Positions 9,181-18,203 of a stretch of 64,000 nucleotides of DNA are shown here, one piece after another; the stretch's first letter is position 1, and the number at the start of each line of letters is the position of its first letter. The stretch spans positions 1,915,501-1,979,500 of the forward strand of contig NZ_CP083952.1 in NCBI RefSeq assembly GCF_006442545.2, read 5' to 3'. The DNA is from Mesorhizobium sp. B2-1-8. Its GTDB lineage: Bacteria; Pseudomonadota; Alphaproteobacteria; Rhizobiales; Rhizobiaceae. Below the pieces are notes generated by a model that saw only the letters and a program-made list of their open reading frames with translations, was not told where the DNA came from and did no database searches. A program made the translations under genes and the position numbers.

Positions 9181-10635
9181 ATGGGCAAGGTAACAGGCTT
9201 TCTCGAAATCGACCGGCAGGTGCACAAGTACCAGCCTGCTTCCGACCGCATCCGGCACTTTCGCGAGTTCACGCTGCCGATGTCGGACAAGGAGGTCGAG
9301 AAACAGGCCGCGCGCTGCATGGATTGCGGCATTCCGTTCTGCCATGGGCCGACGGGCTGCCCGATCCACAACCAGATTCCGGACTGGAACGATCTCGTCT
9401 ACAACAGGGATTGGGATAACGCGATCCGCAACCTGCACTCGACCAACAATTTCCCGGAGTTCACCGGCCGCATCTGTCCGGCACCTTGCGAGGAAGCCTG
9501 CACGCTGAACCTCGAGGACATTCCGGTCGCCATCAAGACAGTGGAGCAGGCGATCGCGGACAAGGCCTATGAGACCGGCCATATCAGGCCCTATCCGCCG
9601 GAGAAGAAGACCGGCAAGCGTGTCGCCATCATCGGCTCCGGCCCGGCCGGCATGGCGGCCGCCCAGCAGCTTGGCCGCGCCGGCCACGACGTGCATGTCT
9701 ATGAGCGCGAGAGCCGCCCCGGCGGGCTGATGCGTTACGGCATTCCGGACTTCAAGATCGAGAAGCACTATATCGACCGGCGCATCGAACAGATGCAGGG
9801 CGAGGGCGTCATCTTCCATTGCGGTGTCAATGTCGGCGTCGACAAGCCCGTCGCGGAACTCCTCGCCGAACATGATGCGGTGCTCTATTGCGGCGGTTCG
9901 GAAACACCGCGCGCGGCCGGCATTCCAGGCGACGATCTCGGCGGCGTGCATGACGCGATGCCTTATCTGGTCCAGCAGAACCGCCGCGTCGGCGGCGAGC
10001 CGATCCAGTCCGTGGCATGGCCGTCGCATCCGATCATCGCCAGTGGCCAGCATGTCGTCGTCGTCGGTGGCGGCGATACCGCGTCCGACTGCGTCGGCAC
10101 CGCCTTCCGCCAGGGCGCGGTGCGCGTCACCCAACTCGACATCCGTCCGCAGCCGCCCGAGAAGGAAGACAAGCTCTCCGTCTGGCCCTACTGGGCGACC
10201 AAGATGCGCACCTCGTCCTCGCAGGCCGAGGGCGCCGAACGCGAATTCCAGGTGGCGACGCTCGAATTCATCGGCGAGGAAGGCCAGCTTACGGGCGTCA
10301 AGTGCTGCGAGGTCGACGAGAAGCGCAAGCCGATCCCCGGCACGGAATTCGTCATCCGCGCCGATCTCGCCTTCATCGCCATCGGCTTTGCCGGCCCGGC
10401 TATGGCGGGCGTTGCGGCGGAACTGGAGGGTGAGATGAAGATCACCACCGACAGCCGCCGTTCCAGGAATGTCGAGGCCAACGACCGCGACTACAAGACC
10501 AGCGTCGACCGGCTCTATGCGGCGGGCGATGTGCGCCGCGGCCAGTCGCTGGTCGTCTGGGCGATCCGCGAAGGTCGCCAGGCGGCACGCTCGATCGACG
10601 AGGCGCTGATGGGGACGAGCGTTCTGCCGCGTTAA
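9181..10635 (+). CDS. gltD: Glutamate synthase small subunit
   Basis: A 484-residue FAD/NADPH subunit that feeds electrons to GltB. The N-terminal Fe-S domain has [16 protein letters not shown] and later CPAPCEEAC, the cysteine sets for two 4Fe-4S clusters. An FAD-binding [12 protein letters not shown] and an NADPH-binding [11 protein letters not shown] follow, and [16 protein letters not shown] closes the FAD domain. ATG 9181 ([10 protein letters not shown], the standard GltD start) has AGGAA about 9 bases upstream. Its stop codon overlaps the stop of the convergent DUF459 gene by 4 bases. Confidence 0.96.
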   Translation: MGKVTGFLEIDRQVHKYQPASDRIRHFREFTLPMSDKEVEKQAARCMDCGIPFCHGPTGCPIHNQIPDWNDLVYNRDWDNAIRNLHSTNNFPEFTGRICPAPCEEACTLNLEDIPVAIKTVEQAIADKAYETGHIRPYPPEKKTGKRVAIIGSGPAGMAAAQQLGRAGHDVHVYERESRPGGLMRYGIPDFKIEKHYIDRRIEQMQGEGVIFHCGVNVGVDKPVAELLAEHDAVLYCGGSETPRAAGIPGDDLGGVHDAMPYLVQQNRRVGGEPIQSVAWPSHPIIASGQHVVVVGGGDTASDCVGTAFRQGAVRVTQLDIRPQPPEKEDKLSVWPYWATKMRTSSSQAEGAEREFQVATLEFIGEEGQLTGVKCCEVDEKRKPIPGTEFVIRADLAFIAIGFAGPAMAGVAAELEGEMKITTDSRRSRNVEANDRDYKTSVDRLYAAGDVRRGQSLVVWAIREGRQAARSIDEALMGTSVLPR

Positions 10636-11861
10636 GGGCTGATCGCCGTCGTGGTATCGGCCGCCGCAGCGGCTGCCGAACTTGCCTTCGGTGGCCAGGA
10701 GAAATCATCGGCGCGGCCAGGCGAAGCCTCCGGCGCCTTGCCCTCGATCATCAGCCTTTCCCCGGGAAGAGCTGGATTGGCCTTCGGCGGCGGGGCGGCG
10801 CCGAGCAATTCCGTGCCGCCGTCGAGCGCGGGATCGCTGAGCAGCATGGGCTGGGTGCGATCGATGACGATGGGCGCGGCCGCCGGAGCAGGTGCTTCGA
10901 CGGGTGCGCCCGCCGGCGCGACGGCCGGCGCCACGCTTCCTGGCGCGGCCAATCCAAGGATCTTCAGCAGCGGCTTTTCGGTGTAGAAGGCGAGTTTGCG
11001 CTTGCCGGCCTTGGACACGTTGATGCCGTCATCGGCGCGCAGCCGCACGGGCTGGCCGTTCATGTCGGGGCCGTTGGTGATGAAGGCGCCGTTCTCGTCG
11101 ACGAAGCCGTCCCAGACATCGACGAACTCGCCGCCGTGGCTTTCGGCCGCCTTGTGGTAGATGTCGTTGAAGGCCAGCATGTCCGAGGTCATCTTCGGCA
11201 CCCGGAAGGCCGGCATGCCGACCCACAGGAAAGGCACCTTGGCGGTGGCGATTGCCTTGCCGAACTCATCGGTGCGGCGTTCGTATTCCTTGGTCCAGTT
11301 CTCGGAGCGGGGCTGCTCGCGCACGTCGCCGACCTTCATTTGCTGGCGGTCGTTAGACCCCAGCATGACGACCACCGCGGCGGGTTTTTCGGTTTCGATC
11401 AGCGATTTGATCTGTTCGGGCCAGTTGTAGAAATCATCGCGCACGAAGCCTGACGAGCCATTGCTGCGGACAACGATCCTGACACCGGTATTCTCGGCGA
11501 AGGCGTCGTCCAGACCCTCGGCGAGGCCCGCCGCCATGAAGTCGCCGACCACCAGCACGGTGCGGGCGTCCGGCGCTTTTTCGACCACGGGCGTTGCCGG
11601 CTCCGCTGGCGGGCGAGGCGCACGCGGTTTTTTCTTCGGCTTAGGCGTCGCCTGCTGAATGTCCTGCGGCGGCTCGACCCGCTCGCTGCGGCGCGGAAAC
11701 AGGAGGTCGCGCAACGACCAGCCGCGGCTCTGCTGCGGCTGCTCCTGCGCCATGGCTGGGGCATGGACGGCGCCGGCCACGGCAATGGCGAGCACGGCGA
11801 AGGCCAGGACCAGCACCGGCATGCGACGAACGAACGCCCCGATGCGCGCAGGCCACACCAA
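10632..11861 (-). CDS. DUF459 / SGNH-like periplasmic protein, catalytic residues apparently lost
   Basis: 409 residues: a basic N-terminus and hydrophobic segment (about 14-38) ending in AMAQ, which looks like a signal peptide; a Pro/Lys-rich linker (70-95); then an SGNH-hydrolase-like domain. Block I reads GDFMA (106-110) where canonical members have GDS, so the nucleophile serine is missing. Block III GSND (168-171) is kept. The C-terminal block reads DGIN (278-281) where DxxH is expected, so the histidine is missing too. The tail is Ala/Pro-rich. It lies 30 bases behind the lytic transglycosylase gene on the same strand, so a peptidoglycan-related role is likely but unproven. Confidence 0.75.
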   Translation of the reverse strand: MVWPARIGAFVRRMPVLVLAFAVLAIAVAGAVHAPAMAQEQPQQSRGWSLRDLLFPRRSERVEPPQDIQQATPKPKKKPRAPRPPAEPATPVVEKAPDARTVLVVGDFMAAGLAEGLDDAFAENTGVRIVVRSNGSSGFVRDDFYNWPEQIKSLIETEKPAAVVVMLGSNDRQQMKVGDVREQPRSENWTKEYERRTDEFGKAIATAKVPFLWVGMPAFRVPKMTSDMLAFNDIYHKAAESHGGEFVDVWDGFVDENGAFITNGPDMNGQPVRLRADDGINVSKAGKRKLAFYTEKPLLKILGLAAPGSVAPAVAPAGAPVEAPAPAAAPIVIDRTQPMLLSDPALDGGTELLGAAPPPKANPALPGERLMIEGKAPEASPGRADDFSWPPKASSAAAAAADTTTAISP

Positions 11862-11891
11862 TCGTTCCCTCCCTACTCAATACGTCAGACT

Positions 11892-13115
11892 CTATTTCCG
11901 CCTGAGCCATTTCAGCACTTCCAAGCTCGGATAGCCATCCTGGGTCAAGCCGACCTTTGCCTGATAGGCCATGATGGCCGTCTTCGAGCCGTCGCCGATC
12001 TTGCCGTCGAATTTGCCATCATAAAGGCCATGCTGGGAAAGTCGCTTCTGCAACTCCTGCCGTTCGTCGAAGCTGAGCTTGGTGAAAGGCCGGTTCCAAT
12101 CCTGCACCAGGCCGTTGCCGCCGGCAATCTCATCGGCAAGCAGACCGACGGCGAGCGCGTATTTGTCGGCATTGTTGTAGGCCTTGATGACCGAGAAATT
12201 CCTGATCATCAGGAAGGCCGGCCCGCCACGGCCATCCGGCACTTTCAGCGTCGCCTTGTCGGCGAGGCTCTTGAACGGCTTGCCGCTGGCGCGGACCACG
12301 CCGAGCGCCTGCCATTGCGCCAGCGTCTTGGATCCGGCCGGCAATTTGCCTGCCGGCAACGTGACTTCGTAGCCCCAGGTCTTTCCGGCCTGCCAGCCAT
12401 TCTTCTTGAGCAGGTTGGCTGATGTCGCCAGCGCATCGGGAATGGAATTCCAGATGTCGCGTTTGCCGTTACCGTCCATGTCGACGGCATAATGCTGGTA
12501 GCTGGTCGGGATGAACTGGGTCTGGCCCATGGCGCCCGCCCAGGAGCCCATCAGATGGCTCTCGTCGATGTCGCCGGTTTGCAGGATCTTCAGGGCCGCG
12601 ACCAACTGGGTGCGAGCGTATTTCGAACGTTTCGCGTCGCCATAACCCAAAGTCGCCAGCGAACGGATGACGTTGCGCATGATGTCGTCGCGCTTGAGGA
12701 TCTCGCCATAGTTGGATTCCATCGACCAGATGGCCAGGAGAACGTAGCGGTCGACGCCGAACCTTGCCTCGATCCTGTCCAGCCAAGGCTTCCACTTTTT
12801 CGCCATCTGCTGCCCGACGGCGACGGACTGGTCATGGACGCGGTTGTCGAAATAATCCCAGGCGGGGGCGGTGAATTCGGGCTGCGTGCGAGCCTTTTCC
12901 AACACTACCGGGTCGGCTTCTTTGATGCCGCTGAATGCTTGGTCGTAAATAGCGCCGGAAACGCCGCCCGCCACGGCGGTGGCGCGGAAGCCGGCGACCC
13001 ATTGCCGGAACCCGGCGTCGGCGAAAGCCGGCCCGGTGGGGATGAGCAAAGTGAGCGAGAGGCTGGCTGCCGTCATGGCGCTGGTAAAACGTTTTGCGGC
13101 ATTGCGAACGGACAT
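11892..13115 (-). CDS. Lytic murein transglycosylase, MltB family
   Basis: 407 residues. A signal peptide (about 1-32, ending PAFA) is followed by an SLT/MltB domain with catalytic Glu133 in SMESNYGEI and the family segment GSWAGAMGQTQFIPTSY. A C-terminal peptidoglycan-binding domain (about 345-407, LQKRLSQHGLYDGK...IGDGSKTAI) follows. The enzyme cleaves glycan strands to 1,6-anhydromuramic ends in the periplasm. ATG 13115 is preceded by GGAGG at good spacing; the in-frame start 33 bases earlier would read through that ribosome site. Probably transcribed with the DUF459 gene. Confidence 0.93.
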   Translation of the reverse strand: MSVRNAAKRFTSAMTAASLSLTLLIPTGPAFADAGFRQWVAGFRATAVAGGVSGAIYDQAFSGIKEADPVVLEKARTQPEFTAPAWDYFDNRVHDQSVAVGQQMAKKWKPWLDRIEARFGVDRYVLLAIWSMESNYGEILKRDDIMRNVIRSLATLGYGDAKRSKYARTQLVAALKILQTGDIDESHLMGSWAGAMGQTQFIPTSYQHYAVDMDGNGKRDIWNSIPDALATSANLLKKNGWQAGKTWGYEVTLPAGKLPAGSKTLAQWQALGVVRASGKPFKSLADKATLKVPDGRGGPAFLMIRNFSVIKAYNNADKYALAVGLLADEIAGGNGLVQDWNRPFTKLSFDERQELQKRLSQHGLYDGKFDGKIGDGSKTAIMAYQAKVGLTQDGYPSLEVLKWLRRK

Positions 13116-13183
13116 CTTTTCCTCCTTCTCTGTCTCAGGAAAGACCATTCATCGCCGAACCGGGTTAGGAATTGGTTTACCAT

Positions 13184-13211
13184 AGGTGTCGCCTGGAACG
13201 AAAAGACACCT
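13184..13211. promoter_or_regulatory. Inverted repeat between the transglycosylase and galU genes
   Basis: AGGTGTC (13184-13190) and GACACCT (13205-13211) are exact reverse complements with a 14-base centre, midway in the 209-bp divergent region. It could be an operator or the arms of a leader hairpin. No regulator is identifiable. Confidence 0.35.
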
Positions 13212-13324
13212 CGATGCTTTAACCGGTGGAAGTTTCCCTCACCCGCCCAGTAATCTTCGATTCCGGCGTGAAAATGTCGCGAGACGGGATTGCGGTGCGG
13301 GCCAGCAAACGGATAATTGAAAGT

Positions 13325-14230
13325 ATGAAGAGAGTTCGCAAGGCAGTTTTCCCGGTCGCCGGTCTCGGCACGCGGTTTCTCCCAGCCACCAAGGCTGTTC
13401 CCAAGGAGATGCTGACCGTCGTCGACAGGCCGGTCATCCAGTATGTCGTCGATGAGGCGCGCGAGGCGGGCATCGAGCATTTCATTTTCGTGACCGGCCG
13501 CAACAAGGCGGTCATCGAGGACCATTTCGATATCCAGTTCGAGCTCTATGACACACTGGCACAGCGCGGCAAGGACGAGCAGCTTGCCCGACTGCAACGA
13601 CTGCAGCCGTTGCCGGGCCAGACCAGCTTCACCCGCCAGCAGGTACCGATGGGTCTCGGCCATGCCGTCTGGTGCGCGCGCGAACTGGTCGGCGACGAAC
13701 CTTTCGCCCTGTTGTTGCCGGACATGATCATGCAGTCGGAGAAGAGCTGCACGAAAGCAATGGTCGAGCTCTACGAGGAAACCGGCAACAACATCATCGC
13801 CGTGCAGGAATGCGATCCGGCGGAGGCCCATAAATACGGCATCGTCGGGCGCGGCGAAGACACGCATCACGGGTTCCGCATCACCGAAATGGTGGAAAAG
13901 CCGAAGACCGGCACGGCGCCGTCCAACCTCTACATCAACGGCCGCTACATCCTGCAGCCGGAAATATTTGGGATTCTGGAAGGACAGGAGAAGGGCGCCG
14001 GCAACGAGATCCAGCTCACCGACGCGATGCTGAAGCTGGAGAAGCAGCAGGCCTTCTACGGCTACCACTATCAGGGCCGTACCTTCGATTGCGGTTCGCC
14101 GGAAGGTTTTGTCGAGGCCAATGTCGCCTTCGCGCTGTGGCGCAACGACATGAACCAGAGCATGGCCGGCGTCATTCGCACGCTGCTCGACGAGATGCAG
14201 CCATCGGAGCGCCGCGGGGCGGCATTTTAG
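13325..14230 (+). CDS. galU: UTP--glucose-1-phosphate uridylyltransferase
   Basis: 301 residues, normal for GalU, which makes UDP-glucose for exopolysaccharide, LPS and osmoregulated glucans. The nucleotide-binding start [18 protein letters not shown], the [13 protein letters not shown] segment, LPDMI near the middle and [12 protein letters not shown] near the end are all characteristic. ATG 13325 ([10 protein letters not shown]) fits the family start; upstream in-frame codons to 13226 are not family-like. The Shine-Dalgarno is weak (GAAAG). A large palindromic repeat follows the stop by 9 bases. Confidence 0.95.
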   Translation: MKRVRKAVFPVAGLGTRFLPATKAVPKEMLTVVDRPVIQYVVDEAREAGIEHFIFVTGRNKAVIEDHFDIQFELYDTLAQRGKDEQLARLQRLQPLPGQTSFTRQQVPMGLGHAVWCARELVGDEPFALLLPDMIMQSEKSCTKAMVELYEETGNNIIAVQECDPAEAHKYGIVGRGEDTHHGFRITEMVEKPKTGTAPSNLYINGRYILQPEIFGILEGQEKGAGNEIQLTDAMLKLEKQQAFYGYHYQGRTFDCGSPEGFVEANVAFALWRNDMNQSMAGVIRTLLDEMQPSERRGAAF

Positions 14231-14238
14231 GCCCCATT

Positions 14239-14437
14239 TTCGTCGTCCTCGGGCAAAGCAGGAGCGTAGCGACGTCGCGGAGACCCGAGGATCCATTCCG
14301 TTACATAGACCCAGAGTGTAGCGGTCCGGAACGATGTCCCCAGGCCTGCCATCGCGGAGGCGACCCATAAGTCGCGGCATGGATCCCGGGGCCTGCGCCG
14401 CGTCGCTTCGCTCCTTGCTACGCCCCAGGATGACGAA
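14239..14437. repeat. 200-bp imperfect palindrome with about 57-base arms
   Basis: The left arm (14239-14295) and the reverse complement of the right arm (14380-14437) match over nearly their whole length, with a few scattered mismatches (for example CGTCGTCCTCGGGC against CGTCATCCTGGGGC, then a shared AGCGACG.CG.G.AG). The centre is about 85 bases. The element fills the gap between galU and the convergent beta-barrel gene. Such fold-back units are typical intergenic repeats in Mesorhizobium and relatives. No coding signal; it could also act as a bidirectional terminator. Confidence 0.75.
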
Positions 14438-14449
14438 GCTCATACGCCT

Positions 14450-16234
14450 TCAGCGCTGCACCTTCACGCCGAGGTAGATGCTGTTGGCGGTGTAGTCGCG
14501 GCCGGGTAGGTTGCTGGTCAGTTTTTCGGTTCTCACCCGGCTGGTGAGACCGGCATAGCGGTTCAGCCACCAGGTCAGCCCGGCCTCGGCGCTCAATATC
14601 CTGTCGTGGCCGTCGATGCCGACATAGTCGCGCCAATCCAGGCCCAGAGCCGCATTCGCGGTGAGATTGGATCGGATCACGCGTTCGCCGGTCAGGCGTC
14701 CGGAGTAGAGGATATCGCCGCTTTCGCCCGACGTGGTCGTGGTCTCGACGGTGGTCTTGCCGGTCAGGCCGATCGTGGTGCCGCGCTGCGGCGACCATTT
14801 GAGATCGGCATTGACGGTGGCCCCCGAAATCGCTTCCAGGCTTTTGTCGTCGATCGCCTCCCTGAGCCAGCCGGCCGAGAATTCACCCGACAGCTTCTCA
14901 CCCATGTCGAGTTGCAGGCCGGCGCGGGCGCCGAGGCGCGTCGAGGAGCGCTCGAAGCCTTCATTGTCGATGCGCTGGTCATAGGCCCGGCGGCCGACCT
15001 CGATTTCGGTGAAGGGGGTGAGCGCCGGGGAGATCTCGTAGCCGGTGCGCAAGGTTGCGGTGTAGAGCGTGTTGTCCTGGTCTTTCTGCGACAGCGAGGT
15101 GCCGTCCGAGAGCTTGGCGTCGCCATAGAAGTCGTGTGAGACCGCCCCGGTCAACGTGTACTGCATCTTGCCGACCGCCTTCTCGACGCCGATGCTGCCG
15201 TCGATCGTCTGCCGCAGCGGCTGGGTGCTGACGCCGGCAATGGCATCGGGCGAAGACGAGGATTCCGGCACGGCTTCGTAGCCGAGCTTGGCGATGGCGC
15301 GCAATTCCTTGTCGAGGTCGACATTGAGCTGGCCTTCGATGCGGCCCTGCGCATCGTGAACCGGGTAGCCCGACACGGTTTCGCGGAAAATGCCATAGCC
15401 GTCGATGGTCGCGGAGTTTTCGCGCCAGTCGGAAGCGGCGGTAAAGCGCAGCGCCGTCTCGGACAGCAGCGCCGATGTACCGGCACTGCTCGAATCGCCG
15501 TTGGTGGTGGCGGTCAGCCCCTGTTCGATGGTCGGCCGGATGACGAAGGAGCCCCATTTGACGCCGGTGGCGGAAAACGGATCATCCTCTGGTTTCTTGT
15601 TCTGGCCCTCGATTGCGGCGGTGCGCTCGGCGCCGGCATCGAGTTTCTGCCTGTCCACACTGTCGATCGTGAGTGCACGGCGGTTGGCCGCTTCCTTGTC
15701 CGCCGCGCTGCTGTCGGTGTCGTCCGTCGTCGCCGTGGTGGCAGTCCTGGCGGTGGTGGTTGGATCTGTAGCCGCCTTGGTGGTCTTTTTCTTCTTCGAC
15801 TTGTCGGCTGCCTTGTCCTTTGCCTTGTCAGCCGCATTCTGCCTGGCGGTCGAAGTGCGGCGTGGCTTGGGCGGCGCTGGCGTGTCGGCGGAGGCCTCCT
15901 CGACCGCCTGGGGCGGGTCGAAGACGCTGGTGGTCGAGTTCGCGGCGTCCGTGTCGTCAGGCACGGCCCCGGCGCTGGCCGGCAGATAGGTACGCGCCGG
16001 CGCATCGTCCTGCGCGGCAGCGTTGGCCGCCGCTTGCTGGGCGAGAACCAGGCTTCTCGCCTTGCGCTGCTGGTCGGACAGGATCGCCGATTCGGACACT
16101 TCTCCACGCAGTTCCGTTTCCTGGGCATGGAGCGGCGCGGGACGCAGCAAGGCAAGGATGCTGGTCGCCAGCAGCAACGCGCAGACCGCCTTGCCCTGTC
16201 GTCCTCTCAATTTTTCTGGCTGGACCCCGGACAT
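14450..16234 (-). CDS. Outer-membrane beta-barrel protein (putative beta-barrel porin 2 type)
   Basis: 594 residues from ATG 16234; a GTG nine bases earlier is possible. A signal peptide ends near LHAQ. Residues of about 40-210 are disordered, rich in Ala/Thr/Lys/Asp, with a KDKAADKSKKKK patch. From about 215 (WGSFVIRPTIEQGL) to the end the chain is made of alternating amphipathic strands with Gly/Asp turns, a barrel of some 16 or more strands, closing in LGVKVQR. This matches the BBP2 family often encoded near exopolysaccharide genes. Export of a polysaccharide or simple porin function is inference. The linker could span the periplasm or bind peptidoglycan. Confidence 0.75.
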   Translation of the reverse strand: MSGVQPEKLRGRQGKAVCALLLATSILALLRPAPLHAQETELRGEVSESAILSDQQRKARSLVLAQQAAANAAAQDDAPARTYLPASAGAVPDDTDAANSTTSVFDPPQAVEEASADTPAPPKPRRTSTARQNAADKAKDKAADKSKKKKTTKAATDPTTTARTATTATTDDTDSSAADKEAANRRALTIDSVDRQKLDAGAERTAAIEGQNKKPEDDPFSATGVKWGSFVIRPTIEQGLTATTNGDSSSAGTSALLSETALRFTAASDWRENSATIDGYGIFRETVSGYPVHDAQGRIEGQLNVDLDKELRAIAKLGYEAVPESSSSPDAIAGVSTQPLRQTIDGSIGVEKAVGKMQYTLTGAVSHDFYGDAKLSDGTSLSQKDQDNTLYTATLRTGYEISPALTPFTEIEVGRRAYDQRIDNEGFERSSTRLGARAGLQLDMGEKLSGEFSAGWLREAIDDKSLEAISGATVNADLKWSPQRGTTIGLTGKTTVETTTTSGESGDILYSGRLTGERVIRSNLTANAALGLDWRDYVGIDGHDRILSAEAGLTWWLNRYAGLTSRVRTEKLTSNLPGRDYTANSIYLGVKVQR

Positions 16235-16479
16235 CGCCACCACTGCTTGCGCGGCGCATGCGCGCCATACTTACCGAACCGTAAATGCGGATGGTTAACG
16301 GAGGGTTGAGGCCGTGCGCGCCATGGGCCTCGAACGCCGATTTGGGAGTCTTACGACCGTCGTTGAGCTTCCTGTTCTTGCGCTTGTCGTTGTCCCAATC
16401 GATCGCACGGCGTTTGAGCAACAGACGCGGGGCCATTTCCGTTGGACAGGCGGGCGGCAAAGCGCTAATCGCATCATCC

Positions 16480-17481
16480 ATGCATGCGAAATCCCTGGAA
16501 AAGAAGCCCTTGGACAGGCAAGCGTCGATCGAATCGGCGCTGAGAACCGTGGCAACCGAACAGGCCGGGATCGCGGCCCTTGCCGACGCGCTCGAGAACG
16601 GACTGGCAGCACCCTTTGCCCAGGCCGTCGAAATGATCTCGAAGATTGAGGGCCGGCTCATCGTCACCGGTGTCGGCAAAAGCGGCCATATCGGTTCGAA
16701 GGTCGCGGCGACGCTGGCCTCGACCGGCACGCCGGCCTTCTTCGTCCACCCCGTCGAGGCCAATCATGGCGATCTCGGCATGATCGCCAGGGACGACGCC
16801 ATCATCGCCATCTCATGGTCGGGCGAGAGCAAGGAGATGATGGGCATCGTCGCCTATTCCCGGCGCTTCTCCATTCCGCTCATCGCCGTGACCTCCGGGG
16901 AGACGTCGGCGCTGGCGCGCGCGGCCGACGTGGTATTGCTCTTGCCACGCGCCCCCGAGGCTTGCCCGCATGGCCTGGCACCGACGACATCGACGCTGCT
17001 GCAGCTGGTCATCGGCGATGCGCTGGCGATTGCGCTGCTCGAGGCGCGCGGCTTCACGCCGGACCATTTCCGCACTTTCCATCCCGGCGGCCAGCTCGGC
17101 GCCAACCTGACCATGGTGTCCGAGATCATGCGGGTCGGCGACCAGATGCCGCTGGCCGCGCTCGGCACCAAGATGCCGGAAGCGGTGATGACGCTGTCAC
17201 AGAAGAAGGTCGGCTGCGTGCTGATCGTCGAGGCGAATGGGGAACTGGCGGGGATCATCACCGACGGCGATGTCGCGCGCAACCTGCACCGCAACCTAGC
17301 CGATGTCATCGTCGACGAGGTAATGACCCGCACGCCCAAGACGGTCGACCCGCAGACGCTCGCAGGCACGGCGATCGCGCTGCTCAACGAGCACAATGTC
17401 GGCGCGCTGGTGGTGACCAGGAACAACATGCCGCTGGGCGTGGTGCATTTCCATGACCTGTTGCGCATCGGCGCAGCCTAA
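16480..17481 (+). CDS. kdsD: D-arabinose-5-phosphate isomerase, KpsF/GutQ family
   Basis: 333 residues. An N-terminal SIS domain (about 45-185) with TGVGKSGHIGSKVAATLASTGTP and HPVEANHGDLG, then two CBS domains (about 215-330; SQKKVGCVLIV, TDGDVARNL). The enzyme interconverts ribulose-5-phosphate and arabinose-5-phosphate, the first step to KDO for LPS or capsule. ATG 16480 (MHAKSLEKK) gives the usual length; the longer frame to 16285 is not family-like. The 245-bp gap upstream, shared with the divergent beta-barrel gene, contains ATGGTTAAC (16289-16297), which resembles a CtrA half-site, but nothing firmer. Confidence 0.9.
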   Translation: MHAKSLEKKPLDRQASIESALRTVATEQAGIAALADALENGLAAPFAQAVEMISKIEGRLIVTGVGKSGHIGSKVAATLASTGTPAFFVHPVEANHGDLGMIARDDAIIAISWSGESKEMMGIVAYSRRFSIPLIAVTSGETSALARAADVVLLLPRAPEACPHGLAPTTSTLLQLVIGDALAIALLEARGFTPDHFRTFHPGGQLGANLTMVSEIMRVGDQMPLAALGTKMPEAVMTLSQKKVGCVLIVEANGELAGIITDGDVARNLHRNLADVIVDEVMTRTPKTVDPQTLAGTAIALLNEHNVGALVVTRNNMPLGVVHFHDLLRIGAA

Positions 17482-17492
17482 GGTGCGCTGAT

Positions 17493-17669
17493 ATTCAGGT
17501 GAAGCCGGCCTGCGAACGGCGGCTTTCTGCGCTTCCGGCCTTCGCCGGCCGAAGCACTCATGAGGGATCGTGGCAAGGCTTCGGCCGGCGTAGGCCGGTG
17601 CTCACCTACTGAAGTACACGCCGCTCCGGTTCTCGAGAGCCGTCGTTCTCGACTCGGCCTGACCTGAAT
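17493..17669. repeat. Structured intergenic repeat with ATTCAGGT ends
   Basis: ATTCAGGT (17493-17500) and ACCTGAAT (17662-17669) form inverted ends, extended inward by GCCGGCC-like and GGCC bases. Several internal hairpins lie between them, made from CTTCCGGCC/GGCCGAAG and GGCCGGC/GTAGGCCGG. A third ATTCAGGT occurs at 17694-17701. The region lies between two convergent genes and has no open reading frame with coding character. It looks like another short repeat family; it may end transcription from both sides. Confidence 0.55.
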
Positions 17670-17718
17670 CTCAACACATCTTGTGCCGGTGCTATTCAGG
17701 TATTGGCGGCCTGGAAAC

Positions 17719-18183
17719 TCAGACCCGTTCCACCGTCAGTTCCAGATCGGTGTCGGCAGCGGCGGTGACGCGCACCTGGGTGCCGGCGGGCAGATCCGGG
17801 CCGGAGACGCGCCACAGCGTGTCGCCGAGCTTGATGCGGCCGCGGCCGTCGCGGATCGGTTCGGCAAGAGTCGCCATCTTCCCGATCATCTGCGCACCAC
17901 GGCGGTTGAGCAGCGGCTGGTCGCTTGGCTGGTCGCGTCCGCCCATGAGTTTCTTGCCGACAAAGGCTGAAACCAGTGACAGCACGAGGAATAGCAGCAC
18001 CTGGACCTGCCATGTCCAGATGGCGGCATCCCCGATCAGCAGCGACATCCCGCCGATGACCAGGGCGGCGATGCCGATCCAAAGCATGAAGAAGCCCGGC
18101 GCGATGACCTCTACCACCAGCAGCACGAAGCCCAGGACCATCCAGTTCCACGGCCCGAGTTCAGAAACGATGCGATCGAGCAT
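17719..18183 (-). CDS. nfeD: NfeD family membrane protein
   Basis: 154 residues. Three to four hydrophobic segments in the first 80 residues (WMVLGFVLLVVEVIAPGFFMLW, ALVIGGMSLLI, VQVLLFLVLSLVSAFVG) precede a small soluble OB-fold domain (about 90-154; IGKMATLAEPI, GRIKLGDTLWRVSG). This is the short NfeD form without the protease domain. Its start lies 20 bases after the stop of the stomatin-like gene, so the pair is an operon. NfeD proteins are known partners of SPFH proteins in membrane microdomains and envelope stress responses. Confidence 0.9.
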   Translation of the reverse strand: MLDRIVSELGPWNWMVLGFVLLVVEVIAPGFFMLWIGIAALVIGGMSLLIGDAAIWTWQVQVLLFLVLSLVSAFVGKKLMGGRDQPSDQPLLNRRGAQMIGKMATLAEPIRDGRGRIKLGDTLWRVSGPDLPAGTQVRVTAAADTDLELTVERV

Positions 18184-18203
18184 GGGAGTAACCTCCTACG
18201 ATC

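Noticed and set aside
13073..14443. Antisense open frame opposite galU running into the palindromic repeat
   Set aside because: No family character, crosses the repeat, and galU is certain.
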